Assembly: GCF_025643595.1 (NCBI RefSeq)
Contig: NZ_CP102826.1
Location: 5,084,001-5,148,000 of the forward strand
Direction of reading: 5' to 3'
Length of the DNA: 64,000 nucleotides
DNA from: Saccharopolyspora rosea
GTDB lineage: Bacteria; Actinomycetota; Actinomycetes; Mycobacteriales; Pseudonocardiaceae
Shown here: one piece after another, positions 51,271 to 60,931 of the stretch
Layout: each line of letters opens with the position of its first letter
How positions within the stretch are numbered: the stretch's first letter is position 1
Translations under genes and position numbers: made by a program
The notes under the pieces: generated by a model
Seen by the model: only the letters and a program-made list of their open reading frames with translations
Told to the model about the DNA's origin: nothing
The model's database searches: none

Positions 51271-51288
51271 CGAGCGGCGTCAGCCGCT
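51271..51288. terminator. Terminator module after pntB
   Basis: GAGCGGC-GTCA-GCCGCTC, a perfect 7-bp stem with a 4-base loop 11 bases past the pntB stop. Stem core and loop are identical to the module in the intergenic repeats at 2926 and 51661, although here no other part of the repeat is evident and no T-run follows. Confidence 0.65.
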
Positions 51289-51339
51289 CACCGCGCCTTC
51301 CCGAGCAGGCGCGCCGAGCCGCGCGACCGGAACGACCCG

Positions 51340-51591
51340 CTAGCTGCGGCGGAACCAGTCCAGCGCGCTGCGCCGCGGCCGTTCGGGCTTGTCGCGGCTG
51401 CGGTACCGCAGCGTCGGCCACTCGCCGGGCCCGTCACCGGCCCGCTCCTGCGGTTCGCCGAGCACGGCGGGCGAACCGGGTCCGACGTCCTCGCCGCGGA
51501 TGACGTCCGCCAGGTTCTGCTCGCCCTCCTCGCCCGGGCCCTGCACCGGGATGCCGGTCGGCGGGGTGGGTGCGTCGGGATCAGGTGTCAT
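51340..51591 (-). CDS. Small acidic hypothetical protein
   Basis: 83 residues, no TM helix. The N-terminus is Asp/Pro-rich (MTPDPDAPTPPTG), the middle is acidic (GEEGEQNLADVIRGEDVG), and the C-terminus is Arg/Trp-rich (RYRSRDKPERPRRSALDWF). The ATG at 51591 has GAGGGGG six bases upstream and codon use fits the genome. Convergent with pntB. Function unknown. Confidence 0.65.
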   Translation of the reverse strand: MTPDPDAPTPPTGIPVQGPGEEGEQNLADVIRGEDVGPGSPAVLGEPQERAGDGPGEWPTLRYRSRDKPERPRRSALDWFRRS

Positions 51592-51632
51592 GAATCCCCC
51601 TCGCGTCCGTGGGATGTCCACGGTACCGGGCG

Positions 51633-51863
51633 TTTCAGGTCTTTGAACCTGGTCCTCGGCAAGCGGCGTCAGCCGCTTTCTCTTTCGGTGAGTGGTCTCG
51701 CAGCTGGCACCGCCGCGGGTTCTCAGCGGTCGGCTCGCGAGGACAGCCCCGACGCTGTGTATTGGGCATACATGAGTCGGGGCTCCCGGAGCCGAGACGG
51801 CCGCTGAGGTTCCGCCACCGGCACCGCCACGCACGACGAGTTCGGAGACAGGCACTGAACTCA
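51633..51863 (-). repeat. Long intergenic repeat copy (about 230 bp) fused to the rluD stop codon
   Basis: From the rluD stop the minus strand reads TGAGTTCAGTGCCTGTCTCC. It then has GGCGGTGCCGGTGGCGGAAC, a 40-base hairpin (AGCCCCGAC 51745-51753 with GTCGGGGCT 51776-51784, enclosing TGTAT/ATACA), GCTGAGAACCCGCGGCGGTG, and the terminator module AAGCGGC-GTCA-GCCGCTT at 51661-51677 with TCTCTTTC on the plus strand. It ends with CAGGTCTTTGAACC, an inverted relative of its start. All blocks align with 10334-10623 in the same order. Confidence 0.85.
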
Positions 51864-52793
51864 GCCGTCCTGGGCCCGCACCACGTCGAGCGCGTGCTGC
51901 AGGTCGTCCGGGTAGGGGCTGTCGAAGCTCACCCACCGGCCGTCGGCGGGGTGCTCGAAGCCGAGCGTGCGCGCGTGCAGCCACTGCCGCGTGACGCCGA
52001 CGCGGCGGGCCAGCGCCGGGTCGGCGCCGTAGGTCAGGTCCCCGACGCAGGGGTGCCGGATCGCCGAGAAGTGCACCCGGATCTGGTGCGTGCGCCCGGT
52101 TTCCAGCTTGACGTCGACCAGTGACGCGGCGCGGAACGCCTCGATCGTCTCGTAGTGGGTGATGCTGGGCTTGCCGCCGGTGACGACGGCGAACTTGTAG
52201 TCGTGGCGCGGATGCCGGTCGATGGGCGCGTCGATGGTGCCCCGGCTCGGGTCCGGATGCCCCTGCACCAGCGCGTGGTACCGCTTGTCGACGGTGCGCT
52301 CCTTGAACGCCCGCTTGAGCGCGGTGTAGGCGTGCTCGCTCTTGGCGACGACCATGACCCCGGTCGTCCCGGCGTCCAGGCGGTGCACGACGCCCTGGCG
52401 TTCGGCCGCGCCCGAGGTGGCGATGCGCACGCCCGCGGCGGCCAGCCCGCCGACCACCGTCGGCCCCTCCCAGCCGGGGCTCGGGTGCACGGCGACGCCG
52501 ATCGGCTTGTCCACCACCACGATGTCGTCGTCCTGGTGCAGGATCTGCAGGCCGTCCACGGGCACCGCGACGACCTGCACCGGCTGTTCCGCCGCCGGCA
52601 GCACGACCTCCAGCCACGCCCCGGCCACCAGCCGGTCCGACTTGCCCGCCGGGCTGCCGTCGAGCAGCACGTCCCCGGATTCGGCCAGGCCCGCGACGGC
52701 GCTGCGGGACAGGCCGAGCAGCTTGGACAGGCCCGCGTCCACCCGCATGCCGTCGAGCCCTTCGGGCACCGGCAGTGTTCGAAGATCGGTCAC
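51861..52793 (-). CDS. rluD: RluA/RluD-family rRNA pseudouridine synthase
   Basis: Isomerises uridines in 23S rRNA; the exact target sites are inferred from family only. The 310-residue protein has an N-terminal S4 RNA-binding domain ([18 protein letters not shown]) and the catalytic domain with the aspartate in [15 protein letters not shown], plus [12 protein letters not shown]. The start is GTG at 52793, overlapping the lspA stop by 4 bases, an arrangement conserved across actinobacteria. Confidence 0.93.
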   Translation of the reverse strand: MTDLRTLPVPEGLDGMRVDAGLSKLLGLSRSAVAGLAESGDVLLDGSPAGKSDRLVAGAWLEVVLPAAEQPVQVVAVPVDGLQILHQDDDIVVVDKPIGVAVHPSPGWEGPTVVGGLAAAGVRIATSGAAERQGVVHRLDAGTTGVMVVAKSEHAYTALKRAFKERTVDKRYHALVQGHPDPSRGTIDAPIDRHPRHDYKFAVVTGGKPSITHYETIEAFRAASLVDVKLETGRTHQIRVHFSAIRHPCVGDLTYGADPALARRVGVTRQWLHARTLGFEHPADGRWVSFDSPYPDDLQHALDVVRAQDG

Positions 52794-53392
52794 GACGTCT
52801 TCCCCGCCACCTGCTTGTTCCGGCGATGCACCCTGCCGTCGTAGTCGCGGCCGAACAGCGACAGCAGGACGACCAGCACGCCGCCGCAGACGATGCACGA
52901 GTCCGCCACGTTGAACACCGGCCACACGCCGCCCCACGGCGCGAACACCGAGATGAAGTCGACCACGTGGCCCTGCAACGGGCCGGGCGCGCGGAACAGC
53001 CGGTCGGCGAGGTTCCCGCAGGCGCCGCCGAGCACCAGGCCGAGCCCGACGGCCCACCCCGGCGAGCGCAGCTTCGGCGCCAACCACACGATCACGCCGA
53101 CGACCACGATCGCCAGCAGGGCCAGCACCCACGTCATGCCGGTGGCCAGCGAGAAAGCCGCGCCCGGATTGCGCAGCACGTCGAAGTACACCAGGCCGCC
53201 GAGCAACCGCACCGGCGGTTCGCCCTCCAGGTTCGCCACGACCGCGACCTTGGAGCCGACGTCCACTCCGAGAGCGACCACGGCGACGCCGAACAGCAAT
53301 GCCAGGAGCTTCCGGGATCCCGGCCGTTCGTCGCGTCCGCCGACCGACTCGGCCTGCTCTTCGGGTGACTGCTCGGTGCTCACGGAACCCAT
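52790..53392 (-). CDS. lspA: Lipoprotein signal peptidase (signal peptidase II)
   Basis: Membrane aspartyl protease that removes signal peptides from lipoproteins after Lgt has acted. The 200-residue product has four TM helices. The catalytic aspartates are in [13 protein letters not shown] and FNVADSCIV, and [16 protein letters not shown] lies between. The N-terminal 35 residues are hydrophilic, longer than in E. coli. The ATG at 53392 has GGGG upstream; a GTG at 53383 is possible. Confidence 0.94.
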   Translation of the reverse strand: MGSVSTEQSPEEQAESVGGRDERPGSRKLLALLFGVAVVALGVDVGSKVAVVANLEGEPPVRLLGGLVYFDVLRNPGAAFSLATGMTWVLALLAIVVVGVIVWLAPKLRSPGWAVGLGLVLGGACGNLADRLFRAPGPLQGHVVDFISVFAPWGGVWPVFNVADSCIVCGGVLVVLLSLFGRDYDGRVHRRNKQVAGKTS

Positions 53393-53440
53393 TGTCCCCG
53401 ACCGCTCACGACCGGCGAGCACCAGGACCACACGTCCGGG

Positions 53441-54775
53441 TCACGCGAGCCGCTCGGGGACCTCCCGGGGGTCGTCGACCGGGGCCCAGCGGCCGTCCTG
53501 CTGGGCGTAGCGCCATCGCGGGCCGTCGGTGACCAGGCCGCGCAGCGCCGCGGCGAGGCGGTCCACGTGCTCGACCGCGGTGCCCAGCCCGATGCTGGCG
53601 CGCAGGGCGCGGTGGGAGTCGGAGCCCGCGCGCTCCAGCAGGCCGCGCACGGCGAGGTGGGCGCAGAACAGCCCGTCGCGGACGCCGATGCCGTGCTCGG
53701 CGGACAGCGCCGCGGCCAGCAGCCCCGGGTCCTGGCCGTCGACGGTGAAGCTGACCACCCCGACCCGGTCGTGCTCGGCCCCGAACAGCGCGAGCTCCCG
53801 CAGTCCCGGCACCTCGCCGAGCCGGGTGCGGAGTCGGCGCAGCAGCACCTCCTCGTGCCCGGTGACGTCGCGCCAGCGACCGGCGAGCGTCTCGCACGCG
53901 ACCGCCAGGGCGTGCACGCCGACGGTGTTCGGCGACCCCGCCTCGTGCCGCTCCGGGCCGAGCGCCCACTCGACGGACCGGTCCTGCACCGACCGGGTCG
54001 CGCCGCCACCGGCCAGGTAGGGGGCGGCGGCGTTGAGCCAGTCCGCCCGGCCGACGAGGGCGCCCGCGCCGAACGGCGCGTACAGCTTGTGGCCGGACAG
54101 CGCGACGTAGTCCACGCCGAGCTCGCCGATGCGCACCGGCCGGTGCGGCGCGAGTTGCGCCGCGTCGAGCGCCACCCGGGCCCCGCGGCGGTGCGCCACC
54201 CGCGCCAGCTCCGCGACCGGCCACACCTCGCCGGTGACGTTGGAGGCGCCGGTGAGCACCGCCAGCCGCGGCCCCTCCGGGCACGCGGCGAGCGCGCCGT
54301 CGAGCGCCTCGGCGGCCTCCGCCGCCGACGACGGCGCCGGCAGCCGCCGCACCCCCGGAGTGGTCCACGGCAGCAGCGCGGCGTGGTGCTCGGTGTCGAA
54401 CACGACCACCGACGTCCCGCGCGGAAGCGCCCGGGACAGCAGGTTCAACGCATCGGTGGTGTTGCGGGTGAACACCACGGAGTCGGTGCGCCGCGCACCG
54501 ACGAACGACCGCAGCACGTCCCGCGCGCCCTCGTACACCCGGGTGCACACCTGGGAGGCGAACCCGGCTCCCCGGTGCACGCTGGCGTACCAGGGCAGCA
54601 GGTCGTTGACCGCGTCCCGGACCGCTTCCAGGCACGGCGCGCTCGCGGCGTGGTCGAGGTTGGCGTAGCCGATCCGGCCGCCGGTGAGGAGCGGGACCGG
54701 GAGTTCCCGGCCCACGACGGCGGGAACGGCGTGCTCCGCGGTGGACTGGAGCGCAACGTCGACGGCAACGGACAC
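53441..54775 (-). CDS. Class V aminotransferase, cysteine desulfurase-like, riboswitch-controlled
   Basis: PLP enzyme of 444 residues related to SufS/IscS. It shows LDHAASAP at the N-terminus, TEHHAALLPW, the PLP lysine in SGHKLYAPFGAG, and a cysteine in IGVRDGLFCAHL where SufS enzymes have the catalytic Cys. It stands alone behind a SAM-IV riboswitch, so the expected role is sulfur mobilisation or cysteine/methionine-related metabolism rather than housekeeping Fe-S assembly. GTG at 54775, with GAGGAGGGG upstream. Confidence 0.88.
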   Translation of the reverse strand: MSVAVDVALQSTAEHAVPAVVGRELPVPLLTGGRIGYANLDHAASAPCLEAVRDAVNDLLPWYASVHRGAGFASQVCTRVYEGARDVLRSFVGARRTDSVVFTRNTTDALNLLSRALPRGTSVVVFDTEHHAALLPWTTPGVRRLPAPSSAAEAAEALDGALAACPEGPRLAVLTGASNVTGEVWPVAELARVAHRRGARVALDAAQLAPHRPVRIGELGVDYVALSGHKLYAPFGAGALVGRADWLNAAAPYLAGGGATRSVQDRSVEWALGPERHEAGSPNTVGVHALAVACETLAGRWRDVTGHEEVLLRRLRTRLGEVPGLRELALFGAEHDRVGVVSFTVDGQDPGLLAAALSAEHGIGVRDGLFCAHLAVRGLLERAGSDSHRALRASIGLGTAVEHVDRLAAALRGLVTDGPRWRYAQQDGRWAPVDDPREVPERLA

Positions 54776-54798
54776 GATGCCCCTCCTCGGGCCTCGTC

Positions 54799-54817
54799 GG
54801 ACCCGTCCAGGGGGTCC
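54799..54817 (-). promoter_or_regulatory. Hairpin between SAM-IV aptamer and start codon (expression platform)
   Basis: GGACCC (54799-54804) and GGGTCC (54812-54817) form a 6-bp stem directly after the aptamer and just before the GAGGAGGGG ribosome-binding site. It could compete with, or extend into, aptamer pairing and thereby expose or hide the binding site. Confidence 0.5.
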
Positions 54818-54818
54818 G

Positions 54819-54928
54819 CGCTTGCCGGGTCGCCCTGCGCGACCGGCCAGGTCCTCACCCGGGGCACCCCACCGCGGTTGGAGGGTTGCCGGCCAGCGAG
54901 CCGGGGCTTCGCGCTGGCGCTCTTGACC
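54819..54928 (-). ncRNA. SAM-IV riboswitch aptamer
   Basis: S-adenosylmethionine-sensing leader. On the minus strand it opens GGTCAAGAGCGCCAGCG, then GAAGCCCCGGCTCGCTGGCC, GGCAACCCTCCAACCGCGGT, GGGGTGCCCCGGGTGA and GGACC, closing the outer stem with GGTC. The 3' pseudoknot hairpin (GGTCG/CGACC) and CGGCAAG follow. These conserved blocks and their order match the SAM-IV class known from actinobacteria. TACTTT about 20 bases upstream with TTGCCC 18 bases before it is a plausible promoter. Confidence 0.92.
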
Positions 54929-55011
54929 TTCGGGACTGCAAAGTAGACAACCGCCACCGCCGCGGGCAACGGGCTTCCCACGACCCGGGAGCGGTCTGCG
55001 TCACACCGAGC

Positions 55012-55052
55012 GGCGCCGCCGGGCCGGGAGGAGCTCCCCGGCCGGCGGCGCC
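55012..55052 (-). terminator. Large GC hairpin after ileS
   Basis: GGCGCCGCC (55012-55020) pairs with GGCGGCGCC (55044-55052), with further inner pairing (CCGGGAGGAGCTCCCCGG), starting 7 bases after the ileS stop. It probably ends the ileS transcript before the riboswitch promoter of the next gene. Confidence 0.7.
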
Positions 55053-55059
55053 CGGGTCG

Positions 55060-58000
55060 TCAGACGCGGGTGACGGCCACCGCGATCTCGGTGCCCTCAC
55101 CGACGGTTCCGGTGAAACCGCCGTCGACGGCACCGGCGGCCACCGAGTCCGCGAGGGTCTCCCCGGCGACGAACTCGCGGTGCGCCTGCACCGCGGCGAG
55201 CACCTCCTCCGGCGCGGACACGGTGACGGTGATGCGGTCCGACACCCGGAAGTCGGCGTCGCGGCGGGCCTGCTGGACGACGCGCACCACGTCGCGGGCC
55301 AGTCCTTCGGCGGCCAGCTCCGGACCGACCTCGCAGTCCAGCGACACCAGTCCGTCACCACCGGGCAGCGCGGCCGCAGCACCGGTGTCGGTGGACACCA
55401 GCCGCTCGGTGAACTCGCCGTCCCGCAGCTCGATCCCGGCGGCGACGACGGCGCCCGCCGGGGTGCGGTTCCACTCCCCCGACTTCACCGCCTTGATCAC
55501 CTTCTGCACGTCGCGACCCAGCCGCGGCCCGGCGGCCCGGGCGTTGACCGCGATCTCGAAGCGGCCGTGCGCGGCGACGTCGGTGCTCAGCTCGACTTCC
55601 TTGACGTTCACCTCGTCGCGGATGAGGTCGACGAACGGCCGCAGCGCCTCCGCACCCGGGGTGGCGACGACGAGCCGGGCCAGCGGCAGCCGCACGCGCA
55701 GCTTGTTGGCCTTGCGCAACGCCAGCGCCGCCGAGCACACCTGCCGGACCCGGTCCATGGCCGAGACCAGCGCGGCGTCCGCGGGCAGCTCGTCGACCAG
55801 CGGCCAGTCCGCCAGGTGCACCGAGCGCCCGCCGGTGAGCCCGCGCCACACCGCCTCGGCGGTCAGCGGCAGCAGCGGCGCGACGACGCGGCAGGTCACC
55901 TCCAGGACGGTGTGCAGGGTGTCGATCGCGTCGCGGTCGCCCGACCAGAACCGGTCGCGGGACCGGCGGACGTACCAGTTGGTCAGCACTTCCAGGAAGT
56001 CCCGCACGCTCGCGCAGGCGCCCGCGAGGTCGAACGAGTCCATCGCGGACTGCACGTCCCCGACCAGCTCGTGGGTCTTGGCCAGCACGTACCGGTCCAG
56101 CACGTGCTGGCTGTCCACTCTGGACTCACCGGCGACGCCTTCGGCGTTGGCGTACAGCGCCAGGAAGTACCAGGAGTTCCACAGCGGCAGGACCGCCTGG
56201 CGCACCGCGTCGCGGATCCCGCGCTCGGTGACCACCAGGTCGCCGCCGCGCAGGATCGGGCTGGACATCAGGAACCAGCGCATCGCGTCCGAGCCGTCGC
56301 GGTCGAAGACCTCGTTGACGTCCGGGTAGTTGCGCTTGGACTTCGACATCTTCAGCCCGTCGTGGCCGAGCACGATGCCGTGCGCCACCACGTTGCTGAA
56401 CGCGGGCCGGTCGAACAGCGCGGTGGCCAGCACGTGCAGCGTGTAGAACCAGCCGCGGGTCTGGCCGTTGTACTCGACGATGAAGTCGCCCGGGTAGTGG
56501 TGCTCGAACCACTCGGCGTTCTCGAAGGGGTAGTGCACCTGCGCGAACGGCATCGACCCGGACTCGAACCAGCAGTCCAGCACCTCCGGCACCCGGCGCA
56601 TGGTGGACTTCCCCGTCGGGTCGTCCGGGTTGGGCCGGGTGAGCTGGTCGATCTCCGGGCGGTGCAGGTTCGCCGGCCGCACCCCGAAGTCGCGCTCCAG
56701 CTCGTCCAGCGAGCCGTAGACGTCGGTGCGCGGGTGGTTCGGGTCGTCGGAGACCCACACCGGGATCGGCGAGCCCCAGTACCGGTTCCGGGAGATGTTC
56801 CAGTCGCGCGCGTTCTCCAGCCACTTGCCGAACTGGCCGTCCCGGATGTGCCCCGGAACCCAGTTGATCTGCTTGTTCAGCTCGACCATGCGGTCGCGGA
56901 ACTGGCTGACCGACACGAACCAGGACGACACGGCCCGCTGGATCAGCGCGTTGTCGCAGCGCCAGCAGTGCGGGTAGGGGTGGTCGTAGGTCTCGTGCCG
57001 CAGCAGCAGCCCGGCGTCCTTGAGGTCGCGGGCGATCTGCTTGTTCGCCTCGAAGACCTGCAGGCCCGCGTACGGCGGCACCTCGGCGGTGAACCGGCCG
57101 TGCGCGTCGACCGGGACGACCGGCTCGATCCCGGCCGCGTCGGTGACGACCTTGTCCTCCTCACCGAAGGCGGGCGCGATGTGCACGATCCCGGTGCCGT
57201 CGTCGGTGGTCACGTAGTCGGCGGAGAGCACCCGGTGGGCGTTCTCCCGGCCGACGAAGAAGTCGAACGGCGGCGCGTACTCCGCGCCGAGCAGGTCGGT
57301 GCCCTTGAACCGCGCCACGACGTGGTCGGCGACGTCCTCGCCCAGCTCCCGCGCGTACGCGCCCAGCCGCGCCTCGGCGAGCACGTACCGCTCGCCGCTG
57401 TTGCCCGGGGCGACCAGCACGTAGTCGACGTCCGGGTGCACCGCGGCGGCCAGGTTGGACGGCAGCGTCCACGGCGTGGTGGTCCACACCAGGGCCAGCG
57501 CGCCGTCGTAGCTCTCGCCGGGCGCCTTCAGCCGCAGCCCCACGGTCACCGCCGGGTCCTGCCGCTGCCGGTAGACGTCGTCCATGCGCGTCTCGGTGTT
57601 GGACAGCGGCGTCTCGCAGCGCCAGCAGTACCACAGGACCCGGAATCCCTCGTAGACCAGACCCTTGTCCCACAGGGTCTTGAACGCCCACATGACGCTT
57701 TCCATGTAGTCCAGGTCGAGCGTCTTGTAGTCGTTCTCGAAGTCCACCCACCGGGCCTGCCGGGTGACGTAGTCCTCCCACTCGGAGGTGTAGCGCAGCA
57801 CCGAGGTCCGGCACGCCTCGTTGAACTCGGCCACGCCCATCGACTCGATCTCGGACTTCGAGGAGATGCCGAGCTGCTTCTCCGCCTCGACCTCGGCGGG
57901 CAGCCCGTGGCAGTCCCAGCCGAACCGGCGCTCCACCCGACGGCCGCGCATCGTCTGGTAGCGCGGCACCGCGTCCTTGACGTACCCGGTGAGCAGGTGG

Positions 58001-58221
58001 CCGTAGTGCGGCAGGCCGTTGGCGAACGGCGGGCCGTCGTAGAAGACGAATTCGTTGGCGCCGTTGACGCCCGCCTCCCGGGCCTCCACCGACGCGCGGA
58101 ACGTCTTGTCCCCGGCCCAGAAGTCCAGCACCTGCCGCTCGATCTCGGGGAAGGACGGCTGGGCGGCCACGCCGCTGCCCGGCGTCTCGGCGCCGCTGAA
58201 CTGAACCTTCGGATAAGCCAT
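55060..58221 (-). CDS. ileS: Isoleucyl-tRNA synthetase
   Basis: Charges tRNA-Ile. The 1053-residue class Ia synthetase has [14 protein letters not shown] (HIGH-like motif), GWDCHGLP, the editing domain, and KMSKS in [13 protein letters not shown]. The CWRC and CPH-type residues ([12 protein letters not shown]) and the long C-terminal region place it in the eukaryotic-like type of ileS that occurs in many actinobacteria. The ATG at 58221 (AYPKVQF) has GAGGAG upstream. A T-box leader precedes it. Confidence 0.95.
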   Translation of the reverse strand: MAYPKVQFSGAETPGSGVAAQPSFPEIERQVLDFWAGDKTFRASVEAREAGVNGANEFVFYDGPPFANGLPHYGHLLTGYVKDAVPRYQTMRGRRVERRFGWDCHGLPAEVEAEKQLGISSKSEIESMGVAEFNEACRTSVLRYTSEWEDYVTRQARWVDFENDYKTLDLDYMESVMWAFKTLWDKGLVYEGFRVLWYCWRCETPLSNTETRMDDVYRQRQDPAVTVGLRLKAPGESYDGALALVWTTTPWTLPSNLAAAVHPDVDYVLVAPGNSGERYVLAEARLGAYARELGEDVADHVVARFKGTDLLGAEYAPPFDFFVGRENAHRVLSADYVTTDDGTGIVHIAPAFGEEDKVVTDAAGIEPVVPVDAHGRFTAEVPPYAGLQVFEANKQIARDLKDAGLLLRHETYDHPYPHCWRCDNALIQRAVSSWFVSVSQFRDRMVELNKQINWVPGHIRDGQFGKWLENARDWNISRNRYWGSPIPVWVSDDPNHPRTDVYGSLDELERDFGVRPANLHRPEIDQLTRPNPDDPTGKSTMRRVPEVLDCWFESGSMPFAQVHYPFENAEWFEHHYPGDFIVEYNGQTRGWFYTLHVLATALFDRPAFSNVVAHGIVLGHDGLKMSKSKRNYPDVNEVFDRDGSDAMRWFLMSSPILRGGDLVVTERGIRDAVRQAVLPLWNSWYFLALYANAEGVAGESRVDSQHVLDRYVLAKTHELVGDVQSAMDSFDLAGACASVRDFLEVLTNWYVRRSRDRFWSGDRDAIDTLHTVLEVTCRVVAPLLPLTAEAVWRGLTGGRSVHLADWPLVDELPADAALVSAMDRVRQVCSAALALRKANKLRVRLPLARLVVATPGAEALRPFVDLIRDEVNVKEVELSTDVAAHGRFEIAVNARAAGPRLGRDVQKVIKAVKSGEWNRTPAGAVVAAGIELRDGEFTERLVSTDTGAAAALPGGDGLVSLDCEVGPELAAEGLARDVVRVVQQARRDADFRVSDRITVTVSAPEEVLAAVQAHREFVAGETLADSVAAGAVDGGFTGTVGEGTEIAVAVTRV

Positions 58222-58297
58222 CGCGGATGTGCTCCTCGCGGTGTTGCGTCGATTCCGCCGCACAGTCACCGGAAACCGGTGCCCACGCGGGGACGAC

Positions 58298-58480
58298 ACC
58301 TCGTGCGCCTGTCGCACGAGTTCCGCGGTACCACCCCGCTTGCCGTCCGGCGCCGCTCGCGCGGACTCCGGACGACCCCTCTTTGACCGGCTGTGACGGG
58401 CCGGACCCGTCCGGTTCTACTGAGGCGCCGACGGCGCCCGTTCTTCCGGAGGCTCCCCGGTGATGGCCGGATCATCGCCA
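58298..58480 (-). ncRNA. T-box riboswitch upstream of ileS
   Basis: Uncharged tRNA-Ile sensor. On the minus strand there is a short stem I with ATC in GGCCATCACCGGGGAGCC (isoleucine specifier), then CCGGAAGAACGGG, AGTAGAACCGGACGGG, and the T-box sequence GGGTGGTACCGCGGA at 58322-58336. A hairpin CTCGTGCG/CGCACGAG (58300-58320) follows, 80-100 bases before the ATG. The lack of a U-tract and the short stem I fit the translational ileS T-box type of actinobacteria. Confidence 0.9.
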
Positions 58481-58526
58481 CGTGCACCCCAGGATAGCGC
58501 GCCCGCGCCAGCGCTTTTCCGGGCGG

Positions 58527-58961
58527 CTACCGAGCGCTGCGGGACCGCGCGGCCAGCGTCGCGTCCGGCGTGCACCGGCCGCAGGGCGTGAACCCGAGCT
58601 CGCGGGCTTCGCGCAGCGCCAGGGGGATGGTCGGGCGGTCGCCCACCCAGGAGCAGTCCTCGACGTGGTAGCGGGGGCGCTCGTCGATCACGAGGACCTC
58701 GGCGTCGAGGTCGGCGGTCGTCCGCGCGTCCTGTTCGCTGGTGTCCTCCCGCGCCGGCTCCTCGCCCACGTCGGCGAACGCCGGCTCACCGGCGCCGCGC
58801 TGCGCGGCGCGCCTGCGGCGCAGCCGGTGCACCGCCAGCAACACGGCTCCGAACCCGCACAGCAGCACGGACAGCCACGCCCACTCCGGATGACCGGAGA
58901 CCACTGCGGTGACGAGCACGGCGGCCGCCGCGACGACCAGCAGGAGCACGACCACCAGCAC
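58527..58961 (-). CDS. Membrane protein with C-terminal cysteine motif
   Basis: 144 residues. Two TM helices (about residues 1-20 and 27-47) are followed by an Arg-rich stretch, an acidic linker, and a small C-terminal domain YHVEDCSWV ... LALREARELGFTPCGRC that could bind a metal through its Cys and His residues. This C-terminal pattern recurs in short actinobacterial proteins of unknown function. GTG at 58961 is favoured by GGAGG five bases upstream over a GTG at 58988. It lies between wag31 and ileS. Confidence 0.7.
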   Translation of the reverse strand: MLVVVLLLVVAAAAVLVTAVVSGHPEWAWLSVLLCGFGAVLLAVHRLRRRRAAQRGAGEPAFADVGEEPAREDTSEQDARTTADLDAEVLVIDERPRYHVEDCSWVGDRPTIPLALREARELGFTPCGRCTPDATLAARSRSAR

Positions 58962-59048
58962 TGCGACCTCCGCTCTGCCCCGGAACACGGCGTCGGCGGC
59001 GACAGGTGCATCGCACCGTCACCGCCGACGCGGGCGACGTCCGGGCCG

Positions 59049-59894
59049 TCAGCCCGCCTCGGCCGCCCGGGCTCCGAAGCTGTAGCTGGCCTGCTGACCG
59101 GAGGACCGGCTGCCACTGCCGCTGTCGGCGGGCGCCGCGGATCCGCGGTCCTGCAGCTCGCGGAGCTGCGATTCGAGGTAGGTCTGCAGGCGGGTGCGGT
59201 ACTCGCGCTCGAAGGTGCGCAAGGTCTCGATCTTCTTCTCCAGCGCGTTCTTCTCCTGGGTGATGTTGCCCATCACCTCGGCGTGCTTGCGCTGCGCGTC
59301 GCGTTCCAGGCTGGCGGCCTTCTCCCGGGCCTGCCGCTCCAACGTCTCGGCCCGGGTGCGGGCGTCGTTGAGCATCGTCTCGGCGCGGGTGCGCGCCTCG
59401 TTGACCATGCTGTCGGACTTGGAGCGCGCTTCGGACAGCAGCTGTTCGGACTTGGTGCGCGCCTCGGACAGCATGCCGTCGGCCTCGGCCTTGGCCTCGC
59501 CGGTCAGACGGTCGGCCATCTCCTGCGCCAGGCCGAGCACCTTGGCGGCCTGGACGTGGTGATCGCCACCCGGGGACGTCTGCTCGGCTGCGGTCGGCGC
59601 AGGCACCGGCGTCAGACGACGCGGCTCCTCCGGCGGGGCGGCCGGCGCCGAGGAGACCGCCGACGCCGCCGCCGCCTGGTTGCGGGCGTCGTCGAGGTCG
59701 ACCTGCGCGGTCTGCAGCTGCGACTCCAGCTGCTCCACCTGGCTGCGCAGGTCGTTGTTCTCCTCCACCAGCCGGGCAAGCTCGGCTTCAACGAGATCGA
59801 GGAAGGCGTCCACCTCGTCCTCGTTGTAGCCCCGCTTACCGATCGGAGGTTTGCTGAACGCGACGTTATGAACGTCGGCGGGGGTCAGGCCCAC
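59049..59894 (-). CDS. wag31: DivIVA-family polar growth protein Wag31
   Basis: Coiled-coil protein that marks poles and septa and directs wall synthesis in actinobacteria. The 281-residue product starts with the conserved [20 protein letters not shown] and [12 protein letters not shown] membrane-binding segment. A first coiled coil (about 30-75), a Pro/Ala linker and a long second coiled coil (about 120-245) with repeated [20 protein letters not shown]-like units follow. GTG start with GAGGTG upstream. Part of the ftsZ-to-wag31 cluster. Confidence 0.95.
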   Translation of the reverse strand: MGLTPADVHNVAFSKPPIGKRGYNEDEVDAFLDLVEAELARLVEENNDLRSQVEQLESQLQTAQVDLDDARNQAAAASAVSSAPAAPPEEPRRLTPVPAPTAAEQTSPGGDHHVQAAKVLGLAQEMADRLTGEAKAEADGMLSEARTKSEQLLSEARSKSDSMVNEARTRAETMLNDARTRAETLERQAREKAASLERDAQRKHAEVMGNITQEKNALEKKIETLRTFEREYRTRLQTYLESQLRELQDRGSAAPADSGSGSRSSGQQASYSFGARAAEAG

Positions 59895-59941
59895 AAGATC
59901 ACCTCACGCACTCCTCGGCTGCGGGTAGCCCGGGTTCCCCG

Positions 59942-60226
59942 TCACCCGGGTTGAACCAGTCGCATCAGTATGAACACGACCAGCAGCAGCACCATAATCG
60001 ATAGGTCCAGTCCGACGCCGCCGATCCGGACCGTCGGAATGAGCCGACGCACCAGCCGGATGGGTGGGTCGGTCACTGTGTAGATGCTCTCCAACGCGAT
60101 TGCAACCCCCCCGACGGGCCGCCAATCGCGCGCGAACACTCGAACGAGTTCGATCACGATACGGGCCGTGAGCAGCAACCAGAAGAAGAACAGAACGTAA
60201 AACAGGACGATCTTCACCGGATCCAC
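59942..60226 (-). CDS. YggT family membrane protein
   Basis: 94-residue membrane protein with two hydrophobic regions and the DPPIRLVRRLIPTVRIGGVGLDLS motif region typical of YggT. It is found in the division cluster of most Gram-positive bacteria, between sepF and divIVA, and is thought to aid division or osmotic adaptation; its mechanism is unknown. Separated from sepF by 19 bases. Confidence 0.9.
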   Translation of the reverse strand: MDPVKIVLFYVLFFFWLLLTARIVIELVRVFARDWRPVGGVAIALESIYTVTDPPIRLVRRLIPTVRIGGVGLDLSIMVLLLVVFILMRLVQPG

Positions 60227-60245
60227 AACTCAACTGTGCCACCAC

Positions 60246-60860
60246 TCACCCGTAGTTGAAAAAGGCACCCTCGGCGAGCCGCCGCTTGTCCTCCGCGGCG
60301 ACGTCCACGTTGGGCGGTGAGAGCAAGAACACGCGGTTGGTGACCTTCTCGATCGACCCCCGCAGGGCGAAGGCGAGCCCGGCGGCGAAGTCGACCAGCC
60401 GCTTGGCGTCGGATTCGTCCATCTCCGTCAGGTTCATGATCACCGGCGTGCCGTCGCGGTACTGCTCGCCGATGGTGCGCGCCTCGCTGTAGCTGCGCGG
60501 GTGCAACGTTGTGATCTTGCTCAAGTTGAACTGCGTTCCGGTGTCGGTGACCGCTCGGAGCCGGGAGACCTCCCGCGGCGGTTCGGCGGACAACGACCGG
60601 GCCGCGGGCTCCGCGGACCACTGCCGCCGAGGCCGCGGTGGCGGGTCCTCGACGTAGCCCTCCGGCTCCCCGTCGCCGTCGGACTGGTAGCTTCCGCGGA
60701 CACCTGCCGGCCGTCGCCGCGGCGCCGACCGGTCGGTGGGAACGTCGAAGGAATCCGCGTTCGCGTAGCGGTCGCGGTAGGCCACTTCGTCGTCGTACTC
60801 GTCGACCTCGTCGGCCGGGACCATGCCGAAATAGGCCTTCAACTTGTGCAAAGCGCTCAT
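60246..60860 (-). CDS. sepF: Cell division protein SepF
   Basis: FtsZ membrane anchor, essential in actinobacteria that lack FtsA. The 204-residue product has the N-terminal amphipathic helix ([12 protein letters not shown]), a disordered Arg/Pro/Glu-rich linker, and the C-terminal FtsZ-binding domain ([33 protein letters not shown]). The ATG at 60860 is preferred; AGGAAGG stands about 8 bases upstream, and an ATG two codons earlier is possible. Confidence 0.95.
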   Translation of the reverse strand: MSALHKLKAYFGMVPADEVDEYDDEVAYRDRYANADSFDVPTDRSAPRRRPAGVRGSYQSDGDGEPEGYVEDPPPRPRRQWSAEPAARSLSAEPPREVSRLRAVTDTGTQFNLSKITTLHPRSYSEARTIGEQYRDGTPVIMNLTEMDESDAKRLVDFAAGLAFALRGSIEKVTNRVFLLSPPNVDVAAEDKRRLAEGAFFNYG

Positions 60861-60931
60861 CGGCATGCCCTTCCTGTGCGACTCCCCTGCACCGAGCACG
60901 AGGCGGCCGGTTCCCGGCCGCCTGTAGCGGC

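Noticed and set aside
54445-54981. Long minus-strand frame upstream of the aminotransferase
   Set aside because: It runs through the SAM-IV aptamer and into the aminotransferase in another frame; RNA structure explains the region better.
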